Shown here piece after piece: positions 55,001-64,000 of a DNA stretch of 64,000 nt; within the stretch, counting starts at the first letter, position 1; each line of letters begins with the position of its first letter. A program made the translations under genes and the position numbers. The stretch lies in contig NZ_CP182947.1 of assembly GCF_048320135.1 (NCBI RefSeq), positions 4,836,001-4,900,000 on the forward strand, given 5' to 3'. Below the pieces are notes generated by a model that ran no database searches, was not told the origin of the DNA, and saw only the letters and a list, made by a program, of their open reading frames with translations. The DNA is from Ideonella_A sakaiensis_A. Lineage in GTDB: Bacteria; Pseudomonadota; Gammaproteobacteria; Burkholderiales; Burkholderiaceae_C.

Positions 55001-55541
55001 CTTGCGCGGGCGCGATGACAAGCGGGCTCTCCAGTGGGCCGGAAACGTAGACATGTCCGTCGGGGGCCGTCGTGCCAATCGCCACCGTGACCAACTTGAA
55101 TTGTCGGGCTGGTGCTCCTGGTGCACCAGAAATTCTGGTGAACCAGTTGTACATCGCGACAATCTGTTCAATTGCCGCACCTTGCGTACCAATGGAGCTG
55201 GAGTCCTGCAAATCGTTGGGATTGCCGGTTTTTTGCTGGGTGCCGCGGAGGGCCAGAAAGATCTGATTATTGTTGTTTGTTGCTGTGGAACCATCTCGTC
55301 CAATAAAGAGGGTAGCATCGAAACTGGTCATGCCACTCCCGAAACTAGATGAATCATCTTCATAGGTCGGGAGGCCGATATCAAATCGACTTGAGAACCG
55401 GATCGCTTGCGTTGATGCGAAGCCGGCAGGATCACCGTTTAATTTGGTCAACTGGTCGGTGCTGGGCACACCTGAGGCAATGAATCTGCCATAAGCTGCC
55501 AAGGCGATCTCGGACGCATCTTGAAGCTGATATGTACTCAT
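46005..55541 (-). CDS. Giant RTX protein with N-terminal lipase-like domain
   Basis: 3178 aa. Residues 1 to about 330 form a class-3 lipase-like alpha/beta hydrolase, with LALRGTQQK and the nucleophile elbow GSSLG (204-208, Ser206). From about 555 onward come many blocks of hemolysin-type Ca2+-binding nonapeptides (GGxGxDxxx). These are separated by beta-rich linkers and calcium-binding-related domains (for example LFNAPGTGQFRIQVG) and a Pro-rich hinge (PAAPPPPPPPANS). The C-terminal part repeats an 81-90-residue module several times and ends in a related domain (NNLEMAIAGTADRMIFQNWYLG). RTX proteins usually leave by type I secretion through a C-terminal signal; no transporter genes are nearby. 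ATG at 55541 follows GGAG; a GTG two codons earlier is less likely. No stops or shifts are seen over 9.5 kb. Confidence 0.9.
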   Translation of the reverse strand: MSTYQLQDASEIALAAYGRFIASGVPSTDQLTKLNGDPAGFASTQAIRFSSRFDIGLPTYEDDSSSFGSGMTSFDATLFIGRDGSTATNNNNQIFLALRGTQQKTGNPNDLQDSSSIGTQGAAIEQIVAMYNWFTRISGAPGAPARQFKLVTVAIGTTAPDGHVYVSGPLESPLVIAPAQDVQATGELYPLLQQDPDRKLTVAGSSLGGHLAMAFAALFPSVTAQAYAFNSPGFAETYAVNVVLGALGATRPVGTLQPSDNPGSIITNVRSSESNRPPNMGFDLIAGYHGFPGHGVTVPIENQLGFDVTDAKIQSWNHDQRQVTDSLALHQLLARLDPTFTLEKMGTLIRAAASGENRSFENVLDSLERVLGINGEQMPAGNDHRNALHEAIAQLEANSSFKALAGKVEIRPSGVGLADEARTSFSAFLSLCMLSPLTLVAQAGQESALEATLANINSAIHSAWLADRTMNAAERAAGGATFTDEWLRDRSETLGVLLVRNQHNFQNPLLPTTDRRFAKTVIYEDGASGDLIRMGIATDAYRQRILFAGEGNDVRSGSALADRLYGGVGNDSLSGLAGNDHLEGNDGDDVLDGGAGNDRLLGGSGSDQLSGGEGADTLYGGSGNDDLDGGAGNDQLYGGEGFDTYKFHLGWGHDVIDDSNGSGRIWIHDLGFVTGDGAAKVVDKVWQTANRQVNYTVVDADPARKDLYISFADRPDVITIRNWSESRSLGITLGPAAPPPPPPPANSYAGDFAKKVIGSTYAILGGNYVSDGAQPNAHDVITGSANADRLQGFGGNDALAGMAGDDLIDGGDGDDLLFGGLGRDTLNGGAGRDVIHGSGIGILNYLPGPGSPPPVATGPEFTRGFSWVTFDSGIDGNGVDTHRLLGADARWLAGDFGKLIDGGSGDDWIHAGSGGDTVYGGSDNDHIFGLGGADILFGDAGNDVISGDGTAMPGYLGTVAGVLHGDDLIDGGTGNDSLFGDGGSDRLYGGSGDDRLWGDRSDLRHTPAEFHGDDFLDGGDGADELIGGGRNDTLLGGNGNDSLFGDATPSQLPGSFHGDDLLDGGAGNDYLEGGGGHDTLLGGDGNDMLWGDTAIEALGGGEGGADWLDGGAGIDTLVGGAGADTVYGGDGHDVLHGDGDHVAAAEQSDDVLDGGNGDDILYGDGGADLLLGGAGNDLLVGGDGDDTLIGGAGTDMMQGGPGDDTYYIGVGDSPLDANGHAEAIDDNLGSNQIILEGIRPEAVAVMAQPNGDLQISASAMQGLIIVNGVAGSSNQFHFGDRTILAAYQLIGDWSPTAAVATDSQGREHALGGRNSDLLQTSSAYATMSGGRGNDTLIGIGGNNTYRYESGGGADLIIDRSAKLKPDGSPAANRISFGRDIALTDLRLFNAPGTGQFRIQVGPSSADAITLGEFDPSRTVGMVPIDHFSFADASEVTFEQLVALGFDGTPGNDEMVGTAFADRLNGGAGNDTLSGGAGGDTYWWGLGYGNDLIVDGDATATTIDTVQLSGGLTPSALGYYRAADDLVIRLRATNEQLTVAGHFSGTGIERLVFADGTVWTPTEIAVHLSNELTSGNDVFVGTSGDDLIDAGDGDDFVNGVAGNDSIFGGAGNDSLFGQWGSDTLAGGTGNDSMDGGTDNDLLDGGDGNDTLSGGSGNDTLDGGLGIDMLYGDGGDDLLIDGETMVGGSGNDTYRLRNWQAAVITEASSAPSDIDRLQLPVPSSSVVIEFGYNTSTRYVDDLALRTQGSFVPVTIVRFFEAPGGNGTVELFEFADGAVWTAADLIARTSANSTTEGDDVVGGFRWNDVIDAKGGNDHVSGMLGNDSILGGAGNDTLYGNGGNDTLEGGSGDDRLVGDEGYFRSDDGNDSLDGGTGNDSLYGGGGNDTLRGGPGSDHLHGEAGDDTYVLDLTSGHDHITDTGGVDRVVLGAGITPADIGLFRDGADLMLTIRQTVSQARIVGQFVGTATAIERIEFVDGTAWDAAAIAARTISGAVNTMVGTSGNDNFVVDNAADTVSEGFNQGIDTITSSVSYTLPANVEKLVLSGHASINGTGNELSNVLTGNAGNNVLNGHKGSDTLIGGAGDDTYYIDDYDGADFVIESANQGIDTVISATDYVLPDHVENLTGTGYWFGEMVLTGNALDNVIISNSRFFYNRLDGKAGADTMICLTPQTLFFVDNPGDVLVGKEANLSSSINWTLEAGWNDLMLLPGAARGIGNAGNNLLIGNGRNDRLEGLAGNDTFYATSGTWSKFNIAYDSRGVDTLVGGTGDDLYFIEFSETTRDVVIELPGEGNDTVDISGPARIFDSTDFPNVESLRLNASSGASGLRGDAGANRLIGNTSDNLLDGGAGDDELEDGPFAPYYIDADTLLGGAGNDRLMSRGGADWLDGGPGNDHYDLLWSSHATIALGAGFGADTVQALGPSSTRRLLLDSSIPISDIRFSRNGSHIKLQIAGRNDALTWNDFFVDASSSQHSGTFGLLESAEGLRMSSNQIVARLNAGNANASTAGDDVLIGSAGFDILAGGAGNDLIAGGEGDDDLTGGTGHDTLHGGKGSDRFRFARGDGSDIIVDDDGTADAIVFSAGISPTDVTGSKALNPWSGIEDSLLLKVAGSSTDELLIVGQLGGSKIESVHFADGSVWNTAMLDGLASNIYGTAGNDYLVGDSTDNRIHGLAGDDTIFGGSGNDSIDGGPGNDEMRGNAGDDTYYVDTAADRVLEDPSQGIDSVFSSVSFTLGDNVEHLTLSGNAPVNGTGNSLANRLTGNAANNILNGGLGADTMAGGAGNDSYIVDNIGDQIIELQGEGIDAVVSTISYTLPAQVENLSLSGTSSLNATGNELDNLLVGNSGNNRLVGGAGNDTLDGSAGNDTMLGGPGDDSYVVNASGDVITELANEGIDTVQSNITWTLGSHIEHLTLTGSNKINGTGNALDNRLIGNSANNVLTGGAGNDTLDGGLGNDTMRGGAGDDTYHVNASGDSIVENANEGTDTVISAANWTLGNNLENLTLGGSAPLNGTGNSLNNVIIGNAGANILTGNGGADTLDGGAGNDTLIGGSGGDTYLFGRGYGVDTVQENDSTSGVKDMVILQGTLTQADMRFSRTGNNLEMAIAGTADRMIFQNWYLGNQYHIEEFRFSDGSVLLDSQAQALVGAMAGFGAASAMTNGTTTLQPRMSIGTTDLAPQAMF
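46500..47340 (-). repeat. Tandem 81-90-residue modules near the RTX C-terminus
   Basis: Within the giant gene, units beginning L(S/T)LxGxxxxNxTGNxLxN, running through NxLxGGxGxDTLDGGxGNDTM, and closing with GIDTVxSxxxWTLGxxxEH recur back to back. Neighbouring copies are clearly recent relatives, so the array can probably change length by recombination. Boundaries are approximate; similar, more diverged units occur again near 49.1-49.6 kb. Confidence 0.7.
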
Positions 55542-55543
55542 GA

Positions 55544-56080
55544 TCACTCCGACCTATTTAGTGGATGATTAATGAAGACTTGGCTGTAAATGGCTCTGGT
55601 GCCGATTCGGCTTAAAGGAATATCGGGGCAGTCGTGAACCTCGGATGGATCGGGCATCGGTATCCCGCCACCTGTACGCAAATAGCGAATCTCCTCCCCG
55701 AGCACCTTTTCGTCTGCGACGCGGGTAATCCGGAATGAATACTTAACGACCCTAGGGTCGTTGTGCCTAATTACTCCGAGGTCAACTGCCTCTTCGACAA
55801 TGGGTTCGTTTGGTTTGGCTGTTTTGCTGGGCAATCTCCAAGGCACCCGAATGTCCGCCGGCATCGCGCCACTCGCCGGCCTGATATAACTCTCCGGCGC
55901 CATCACCCGTTCGTACACTCTCAACCCGACGTTTTTGCCGCCGTCTTCGGCGCATAACTCGTCGATCCTGTTATTCCAGTATTCGACCCGGCGCTCGAGA
56001 TAGGCGCCGTAGGCGATCAGAGCTGCGATGCCGATTACCAGCACTGCGAGAATCACGCTGAACATGCGAAGCCGCGTCAT
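55544..56080 (-). CDS. Small membrane-anchored protein paired with RTX lipase
   Basis: 178 aa with one N-terminal membrane helix (FSVILAVLVIGIAALIAYGAYL) and a soluble domain predicted outside the cytoplasm. Its two Cys residues (ELCAEDGGK near residue 44 and HDCPDIP near residue 155) could form a disulfide. Its stop is 2 bp before the RTX start on the same strand, so the two are cotranscribed and coupled. I recall similar 'LCAEDGGKxVxxRVYE' proteins next to lipase-like genes but know no function. It may protect the producer from the lipase domain or help it fold; both ideas are inference. Confidence 0.7.
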   Translation of the reverse strand: MTRLRMFSVILAVLVIGIAALIAYGAYLERRVEYWNNRIDELCAEDGGKNVGLRVYERVMAPESYIRPASGAMPADIRVPWRLPSKTAKPNEPIVEEAVDLGVIRHNDPRVVKYSFRITRVADEKVLGEEIRYLRTGGGIPMPDPSEVHDCPDIPLSRIGTRAIYSQVFINHPLNRSE

Positions 56081-56363
56081 TGCAGAAAGCTCCTAGCGAA
56101 TGGAAACCAGTCTAGGCTTGCGACCGGGCTTGAAATCCCCTCGTGCGGGGGAGACGGCTGCCGTTGAAGAGGGGGGCGGTCGTTCAGCGTTAGCGAGATG
56201 GTCGACGAAGAGCAGGGTTGCCGTCATGCCTTGCAGATGATTCGTGTGGCCACAGCAAAAGCCGCACGCTGCGCGAGCTGCTTGCGATCGATGGCAGACC
56301 AGCGCCGCGTTGTATCTGTTCGGACATCGGTCGAGGCACCGCCCTGCCGACGATGGAACGGAG

Positions 56364-57869
56364 TCAGGCTCCGGATGCGGAAGCCGTGCGCCGGGTCGTG
56401 CGCCACCCGCGCACGATCAACGGCCAGAACCAGATCAGCAGCGTCACCGCGCCGAGCGCGCCAGCGATCGGGCGCTCGAAAAATACCAGCAGGTTGCCGT
56501 CGGCCTTGACCAGGCTGCTGAAGAAGTGCTGCTCGAGCATCGTGCCGAGAACAACGCCGAGGATCGTCGGCGCCACCGGAAAGCCCCAGCGCTCCATGAA
56601 GAAGGCGGCGACGCCGGCGACCAGCATCACGATGATGCCGAACGCGGTGTTGTTGATCGCGAAACTGCCGACGATGCAGAACAGCAGGATCAGCGGCATC
56701 AGCTTGCCGGCCGGGATGCGCAGCACCTGCTTGGCCGCCTTGATCGCCATCCAGCCGAGCGGCAGCATCAGGAGCTGCGCCAGCAGGAAGACGATGAATA
56801 CCGCATAGATGTTCTGCGGGTTGTTGACGAACAGCATCGGCCCCGGGTTCATGCCCTTCAGGTACAGCACACCGATCGCGATCGCGGTGATCGAGTCGCC
56901 GGGGATGCCGAAGACCAGCGCCGGAATCCAGGCGCCGGCCAGCGACGAATTGTTCGCTGCACCCGATTCGACGATGCCTTCGACATGACCGGTGCCGAAT
57001 TTTTCCGGCTCCTTCGAGAAACGCTTCGAGATCGCATACGACATCCATGACGCGATGTCGGCGCCGGCGCCCGGCAGCGCGCCGACCACCGTTCCCAGTG
57101 CCGAGCCGCGAAACAGCTGCGTCGGGTATTTCCGGACCAGCGCCCACATGCCCGCAAAGACGCTGCCGAACGGGCGCTCGATCGCCATCTTCGGCTTCGC
57201 CACCGTCACCGCGAAGCGCAGCACTTCGGAGATCGCGAACATGCCGATCATCAGCGGGATCAGCGAGATGCCGCCCATCAGCTCGGCATTGCCGAAGGTA
57301 TACCGTGGTGCACCGGCCGGGTTGTCGAGGCCAATGCAGGAGATCAGCAGGCCGAGCAGCAGCGAAACGGTCCCCTTCAGCGGGTCGCTGCCGGCGATGA
57401 AGATTGCGCAGGTGAAGCCGAGCATCACCAGCCAGAAATATTCGAACGAGCTGAACTGCAGCGCGATCTCGGCCAGCGCCGGCGCGCCGAAGCTGAGCAC
57501 GATCACGCCGAAGATGCCACCGAGTACCGAAAACACCAGGCCGGCGCCGAGCGCCATTTCCGGGCGGCCGCTGCGCGTCATCAGATAGGCTTCGTCGGCA
57601 TATGCCGCGCTGGCCGGTGTGCCGGGCATGCGCAGCAGCGCGCTCGGTATGTCGCCGGAGAAGATCGCCATTGCGGTGGCGGTGACGATCGCCGCAACCG
57701 CCGGGATCGGATCCATGAAGAAGGTCACCGGCACCAGCAGCGCGGTGGCCATCGTCGCGGTCAGGCCGGGAATCGCGCCGACAAAAAGCCCGTAGCAGGC
57801 CGCGAGCACGATGACCAGCAGCACGTAGGGCTGGAAGACGAGCCCGAAAGCGGTGACGACGGCGTCCAT
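56364..57869 (-). CDS. tctA: Tripartite tricarboxylate transporter large permease subunit, second set
   Basis: 501 aa, about 12 membrane helices. GAIPGLTATMATALLVPVTF and ESGAANNSSLAGAWIPALVFGIPGDS are the two pseudo-symmetric TctA motifs. It clearly differs from the first TctA (for example GALPGAGADIASWMSYAISK) and so probably moves another substrate. It is the last gene of the tctC-tctB-tctA run on the minus strand, 16 bp after tctB. No catabolic enzymes follow it, so the substrate cannot be guessed. Confidence 0.93.
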   Translation of the reverse strand: MDAVVTAFGLVFQPYVLLVIVLAACYGLFVGAIPGLTATMATALLVPVTFFMDPIPAVAAIVTATAMAIFSGDIPSALLRMPGTPASAAYADEAYLMTRSGRPEMALGAGLVFSVLGGIFGVIVLSFGAPALAEIALQFSSFEYFWLVMLGFTCAIFIAGSDPLKGTVSLLLGLLISCIGLDNPAGAPRYTFGNAELMGGISLIPLMIGMFAISEVLRFAVTVAKPKMAIERPFGSVFAGMWALVRKYPTQLFRGSALGTVVGALPGAGADIASWMSYAISKRFSKEPEKFGTGHVEGIVESGAANNSSLAGAWIPALVFGIPGDSITAIAIGVLYLKGMNPGPMLFVNNPQNIYAVFIVFLLAQLLMLPLGWMAIKAAKQVLRIPAGKLMPLILLFCIVGSFAINNTAFGIIVMLVAGVAAFFMERWGFPVAPTILGVVLGTMLEQHFFSSLVKADGNLLVFFERPIAGALGAVTLLIWFWPLIVRGWRTTRRTASASGA

Positions 57870-57885
57870 CGTTGCGGGCGGCGGC

Positions 57886-58350
57886 TCAGTAGAACGGGCG
57901 CAGCAGGCCCCAGGGCAGCGGCACTCGCAGCAGCTTGTAGAAGCCGACGTGCACCAGCAGCGTGCCGCCGATCGCCCACAACACCGCCTGCCCGGTGCTG
58001 ACCCGCATCGCCTTGAAGACTGCCAGCAGGCACAAGGGCGCGACGATCAGGAAGCCGAGCCAATCGGCCAGAGCGATGTAGAACACCACCGCAGCGACGA
58101 TGACAAAGAAGCTGCCGAAATGCTCGGTGCCGGGCGGCTTGCGCGCCGGCTCATCCGAATACGCCAGCCCGCGCAAGCTGCGCACGAGAAGAACGACGCC
58201 GCAGGCCAGCAAGCCGGCGCCGATCAGCATCGGCAGGAAGGCGGCGCCGAGATCCTGGCCAGGGACCTTCGGAAAGGAGCGCGCCGACCACAAGACCGCG
58301 GCGGCCAGCACGATCAGCGCCACCCCGAGCCAGCGGTCGGTGCGTTGCAT
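57886..58350 (-). CDS. tctB: Tripartite tricarboxylate transporter small permease subunit, second set
   Basis: 154 aa with four hydrophobic helices (WLGVALIVLAAAVLWSARSF, FLPMLIGAGLLACGVVLLVRSL, FFVIVAAVVFYIALADWLGFLIVAPLCLLAVF and VLWAIGGTLLVHVGFYKLLRVPLP). GAAFLPMLIG matches the conserved P-containing turn of TctB. Lies 21 bp after tctC and before tctA. Confidence 0.88.
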   Translation of the reverse strand: MQRTDRWLGVALIVLAAAVLWSARSFPKVPGQDLGAAFLPMLIGAGLLACGVVLLVRSLRGLAYSDEPARKPPGTEHFGSFFVIVAAVVFYIALADWLGFLIVAPLCLLAVFKAMRVSTGQAVLWAIGGTLLVHVGFYKLLRVPLPWGLLRPFY

Positions 58351-58371
58351 GGGATGCTTGCGTGAAGGCGC

Positions 58372-59346
58372 TTACTTGGCGATACCCACCGCCGTCATCA
58401 CCTTCTTCATGTCGGCATCGCCCTTCGCCATGAACGAGGCGAATTCGCCCGAGTTGCCCCACAACATGCCGAAGCCGCGCTGGCTCATGAAGTTCTTGTA
58501 TTCGGCGCTTTCATAGGCCTTCTTCACCGACGCTTCGAGCCGGGCCGCGATGTTCGCCGGCAGTCCCTTCGGCGCGGCAATGCCGCGCCAGGCGCCGGTT
58601 GCCCAGTCGGAGCCGGTCGCCTCCTTCAGCGTCGGCACATTGGGGAACAGATCGGAGCGCGACTTCGCCATCACCGCCAGCGAGCGCACCTTGCCGGCAT
58701 CGATCAGCGAGCGGGCCTCGGGCAGCGAGCAGGGCACGAATTCGACGCCGCCGGCGACCAGGTCCTGCAGGCCCGGCGCAGCACCGTTCGACGGCACCCA
58801 CGGCACACTTGCCGGGTCGACCTTGGCATCGCCGAGCCAGCCGGCCAGCGCCAGGTGCCAGATGCCGCCCTGGCCGGTGCCGGAAGCCTTGAACTTGCCG
58901 GGATTTGCCTTCACCGCCGCCAGCACGTCGTTCATCGACTTGTAAGGCGAGTCGGCGCGCACCTGGAAGCCGGCCGGGTCGAGGTTGACCAGCGCAATCG
59001 GCGTATAGCTGGTCGGGTTCAGCTCGGTCAGCTTCTGGTGATGCATCATCGTGATCTCGACGGTGATCATGCCGATCGTGTAGCCGTCCGGAGCCGCCGT
59101 CGCGATCGCCGAATGCCCGACGACACCCGATCCGCCGGTGCGGTTGACGACATTGACCGGCTGGCCGAGATCCTTTTCCATCAGGCTGGCCAGCATGCGG
59201 GCCACTGCATCGGTGCCGCCACCGGCTCCCCACGGCACGACCATCGTGATGGGCCGGTCTGGATAACTCTGCGCCCACGCGCCGCTGGCGCATGCGGCCA
59301 CCGTCAGACCGATCAGCAGACGACGCGAGATGGCAATCTTGGTCAT
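58372..59346 (-). CDS. tctC: Bug-family binding protein of the second TTT set
   Basis: 324 aa with a signal peptide (RLLIGLTVAACASGAWA). PDRPITMVVPWGAGGGTDAVARML is the Bug ligand loop; the WGAGGGTDA form is typical of those encoded with TctAB. The frame extends to 59394, but ATG at 59346 follows AAAGGAA and starts right at the signal peptide. First gene of the tctCBA transcript. Confidence 0.92.
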   Translation of the reverse strand: MTKIAISRRLLIGLTVAACASGAWAQSYPDRPITMVVPWGAGGGTDAVARMLASLMEKDLGQPVNVVNRTGGSGVVGHSAIATAAPDGYTIGMITVEITMMHHQKLTELNPTSYTPIALVNLDPAGFQVRADSPYKSMNDVLAAVKANPGKFKASGTGQGGIWHLALAGWLGDAKVDPASVPWVPSNGAAPGLQDLVAGGVEFVPCSLPEARSLIDAGKVRSLAVMAKSRSDLFPNVPTLKEATGSDWATGAWRGIAAPKGLPANIAARLEASVKKAYESAEYKNFMSQRGFGMLWGNSGEFASFMAKGDADMKKVMTAVGIAK

Positions 59347-59477
59347 GTCGATTCCTTTGGTCATATGAAAGGGGGTCGTCAAATTCTGGCCCATCGACGC
59401 GGCGCTGCAAGCAGGGAAAGCCCGGCAACGGGATGCGGATCAGCCGGAGCGTGCCGCCGGAACTCGAGCCGCCGCGC

Positions 59478-59972
59478 TCACTCGCCCGGCGCGACCTTCA
59501 GCAACGCGCGCTTGACCGATTCGCGCTGTCGCGCCAGATCCTGCAGCGCGCTGAGCAGCCGGGCGTCGCCGCCGGCGATCGGCAGCGTCGCCGAGTCGAC
59601 CCATTCGATGATTGGCGCCGAATCGGTGTCGCGCAGCAGCGCGGCGACGCGGTGCAGCGAGGCGAGGTAGGACCTGACGCAGGCGCGGTCTCGGTGGTCG
59701 AGGTGGCGGGCCTGTTGGACAAAAACGGCATTGACTTCGCGCAGGCGCTGCTGCGTGCGCTGCCGACTCGCGCAGGCGGTTTCGCGCATCCGGAAGTTGA
59801 CGTCCTCGAGGATGGTCCACAAGGTCTCGGCTGCCTTGCGGCGGGAGTCGTCGGACGGCGCGAAGCCGACCGGTCCTACCCTGTGCCGCCAGCGGTAAAA
59901 GCCGTAGGCCGCGACCAGCAAGGGTGCAATCAGTCCCAGCAACAGCACTGCCAAGTTGTTTTGATCGGGCAT
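59478..59972 (-). CDS. Hypothetical membrane-anchored protein
   Basis: 164 aa. An N-terminal helix (NLAVLLLGLIAPLLVAAYGFYRW) is followed by a soluble, mainly helical domain rich in Arg and Ala (RRKAAETLWTILEDVNFRMRE). No family recognised. It lies alone between the second tct set and the sucA region. The sensible membrane start and even composition support it as a real gene. Confidence 0.55.
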   Translation of the reverse strand: MPDQNNLAVLLLGLIAPLLVAAYGFYRWRHRVGPVGFAPSDDSRRKAAETLWTILEDVNFRMRETACASRQRTQQRLREVNAVFVQQARHLDHRDRACVRSYLASLHRVAALLRDTDSAPIIEWVDSATLPIAGGDARLLSALQDLARQRESVKRALLKVAPGE

Positions 59973-60966
59973 TGGTCAGACGGCAGGTGGCCTGGTGACC
60001 CGATCGGCGCGGCGGCGGGCGGACTCCCGTTCGTCGCGCATATCGGCGGCACCCGCAGTGGGCCGGCGAACGAGCGAGAGGGGCGACTCGGCAGCGTGGC
60101 AAGACGGGCCATGACGCCGCTGATGATGCGGCGCCGCCCGCAAGCTGGATATCCTCGAAATCGGGGGGCAGCGTGTAAGTGCGGGTCCCGGATGAACGCC
60201 GCGGCTGCGCCATTTGCGCCAGGAGTATCGAGCAGATCTGCTGGCGCCAGCGGGTGCCGCGACTGCAACGTCGGCTGTGCCACCGATCCGCGGCAAACGT
60301 CGCCGGCCGGTCGCCAATGGTGAACTGTGGATCGTCAGCTCCTCAACCGGCGCTCAACACCCACCACGCGCCGATCGCCAGCAGTGCGACCGTTGCCGCC
60401 GCCAGTGCCGCACTGGTGCCGCGACGCGGCATGTCGCCTGGTCCGAGGCTGCCGGGCCGCTTGCCGCGCTGCGCGGTGCCGGCTTTCGCCGCCGGGACGT
60501 GCCCGGCGGGCAGTCTTCCAGTCGGCCAGCGGACCGCGCGCAGCAGCGCAATCGCCCCGGCCAGTCGGCGCACCAGACGGCCGGGCGCACGTCTGCTGCT
60601 GGGCCGTGCAGCAGCCTGATCGGTTTCGTTGGGAGATCGACTCGGCATCTCACTCGGTCAGGACATTCGGACAAGCCGATTCTGCGGCGACCCGGCTGTC
60701 GATGGCATGCCGCTGGCGACTTCAAACGTGGGAGGCGGCGTCTGCGCCAATCTGGTGCTGTCGCCGCTCGACGACATTCCGGCGCCCAGGCGGGCGGGCT
60801 CTGGCGCTGCGGGTGTTACAGTCTCGGGCGTTGTGATATCAGGTCCTTCCCGTCCCCTTTTCTGGCAACAGTAAAGGCGGGTCGCAATCCGCCAACCGGT
60901 CAAGCCGAGCCGCGGAAGGTTTTCAACCCACTATCGCGCTGGAAGCCAGCGCATGAGGTGAGCGAA
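59973..60966. other. About 1 kb upstream of sucA with no secure gene
   Basis: Several open frames cross this GC-rich stretch but only one (60343-60648, minus) looks at all plausible. The sucA promoter should lie at its right end. No RNA gene or clear repeat was seen. Confidence 0.5.
60343..60648 (-). CDS. Possible small membrane protein
   Basis: 101 aa. Basic, Arg/Pro-rich N-terminal two thirds, then a C-terminal hydrophobic helix (AALAAATVALLAIGAWWVLS) ending close to the stop, as in tail-anchored proteins. No family recognised and no clear ribosome site, so this could be a chance frame in GC-rich DNA. Confidence 0.3.
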   Translation of the reverse strand: MPSRSPNETDQAAARPSSRRAPGRLVRRLAGAIALLRAVRWPTGRLPAGHVPAAKAGTAQRGKRPGSLGPGDMPRRGTSAALAAATVALLAIGAWWVLSAG

Positions 60967-63825
<2,859 letters not shown>

Positions 63826-63826
63826 G

Positions 63827-63856
63827 CTTGTCGACGAGCACGCTCGTGTCGACAAG
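63827..63856 (+). promoter_or_regulatory. Hairpin between sucA and sucB
   Basis: CTTGTCGAC (63827-63835) pairs with GTCGACAAG (63848-63856), and inner GAGC pairs with GCTC after a 2-nt bulge. It begins right at the sucA stop, with no T-run, so it is likely an mRNA-stabilising or ratio-setting structure within the operon. Confidence 0.5.
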
Positions 63857-63941
63857 TCGTCGCCTGTCGCCGGCCAGTCTGTCCGGCGGCGGCGATCCCC
63901 CAGCACCGCGGCGGTGCTGCTGAAATTCCCGAAAGAAAATC

Positions 63942-64000
63942 ATGGCTATCGTAGATGTGAAGGTCCCGCAGCTGTCCGAGTCGATTGCTGAGGCAACCCT
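63942..64000 (+). CDS. sucB: Dihydrolipoyl succinyltransferase E2, N-terminus only
   Basis: The first 19 codons read MAIVDVKVPQLSESIAEAT, the conserved opening of the lipoyl domain of 2-oxoglutarate dehydrogenase E2. The gene runs off the window. It follows sucA on the same strand, as expected. Confidence 0.93.
   Translation, partial: MAIVDVKVPQLSESIAEAT

Noticed and set aside
60658..60903. 81-codon minus-strand frame upstream of sucA
   Set aside because: Low-complexity translation with no start signal or domain; probably chance in GC-rich DNA.

Overview
The window is GC-rich bacterial DNA, most likely from a betaproteobacterium of the order Burkholderiales. The evidence is three Bug/TctC-type periplasmic binding proteins with two TctAB pairs, a TctDE-type two-component system, and an etfBA/acyl-CoA dehydrogenase cluster. 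No rRNA is present, so the genus is not assigned.

Layout. (1) 1-8418 is core genome: mnmH (cut by the window edge), glnD and map on the minus strand, then divergent purL and a tRNA-Leu(UAA). (2) 8419 to about 16.66 kb is a genomic island joined to the tRNA-Leu. It has phased 10-bp repeats beside the tRNA, a P4-type integrase, a second convergent tyrosine recombinase, and about 1.4 kb of hairpin- and repeat-rich non-coding DNA. It ends with a compact, A/T-richer four-gene operon: small protein, Hanks-type kinase, minimal UvrD-like SF1 ATPase, and a 450-aa protein of unknown family. A 19-bp near-repeat flanks the island. (3) 16.66-20.0 kb holds a broken vapBC antitoxin/toxin pair and a complete-looking IS21-family element (istA, istB, terminal repeats). 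(4) 20.2-24.6 kb has a DUF6351-type lipoprotein and a secreted protein of unknown function. (5) 24.6-32.0 kb is a tricarboxylate module: tctE-tctD on the minus strand, divergent from tctC-tctB-tctA, a CoA transferase and a citrate-synthase-fold lyase. Together these suggest citrate (or a related acid) uptake, CoA activation and cleavage. (6) 32.1-34.8 kb has a YkgJ-like Cys-cluster protein, a frameshifted caspase-like gene and a CsgG-like gene. (7) 34.9-40.2 kb is a sugar-acid catabolic operon (Bug binding protein, PdxA family, enolase-superfamily dehydratase, DapA-family lyase) with a divergent LysR regulator. (8) 40.2-46.0 kb has murI, then etfB, etfA, an acyl-CoA dehydrogenase and a nitronate-monooxygenase-like protein. 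(9) 46.0-56.1 kb is a 3178-codon RTX protein with an N-terminal lipase-like domain, preceded by a small membrane protein. (10) 56.4-59.3 kb is a second complete tctCBA set. (11) 60.97 kb to the end is sucA and the first codons of sucB.

The best candidate for an undescribed system is the four-gene operon at 12107-16518. Its tRNA-linked integrase context, the overlap or close spacing of its genes, and its pairing of a kinase with a helicase-like ATPase all fit an anti-phage defence module. That function is inferred, not shown. All calls come from reading the sequence and recalling family motifs; no database search was run.
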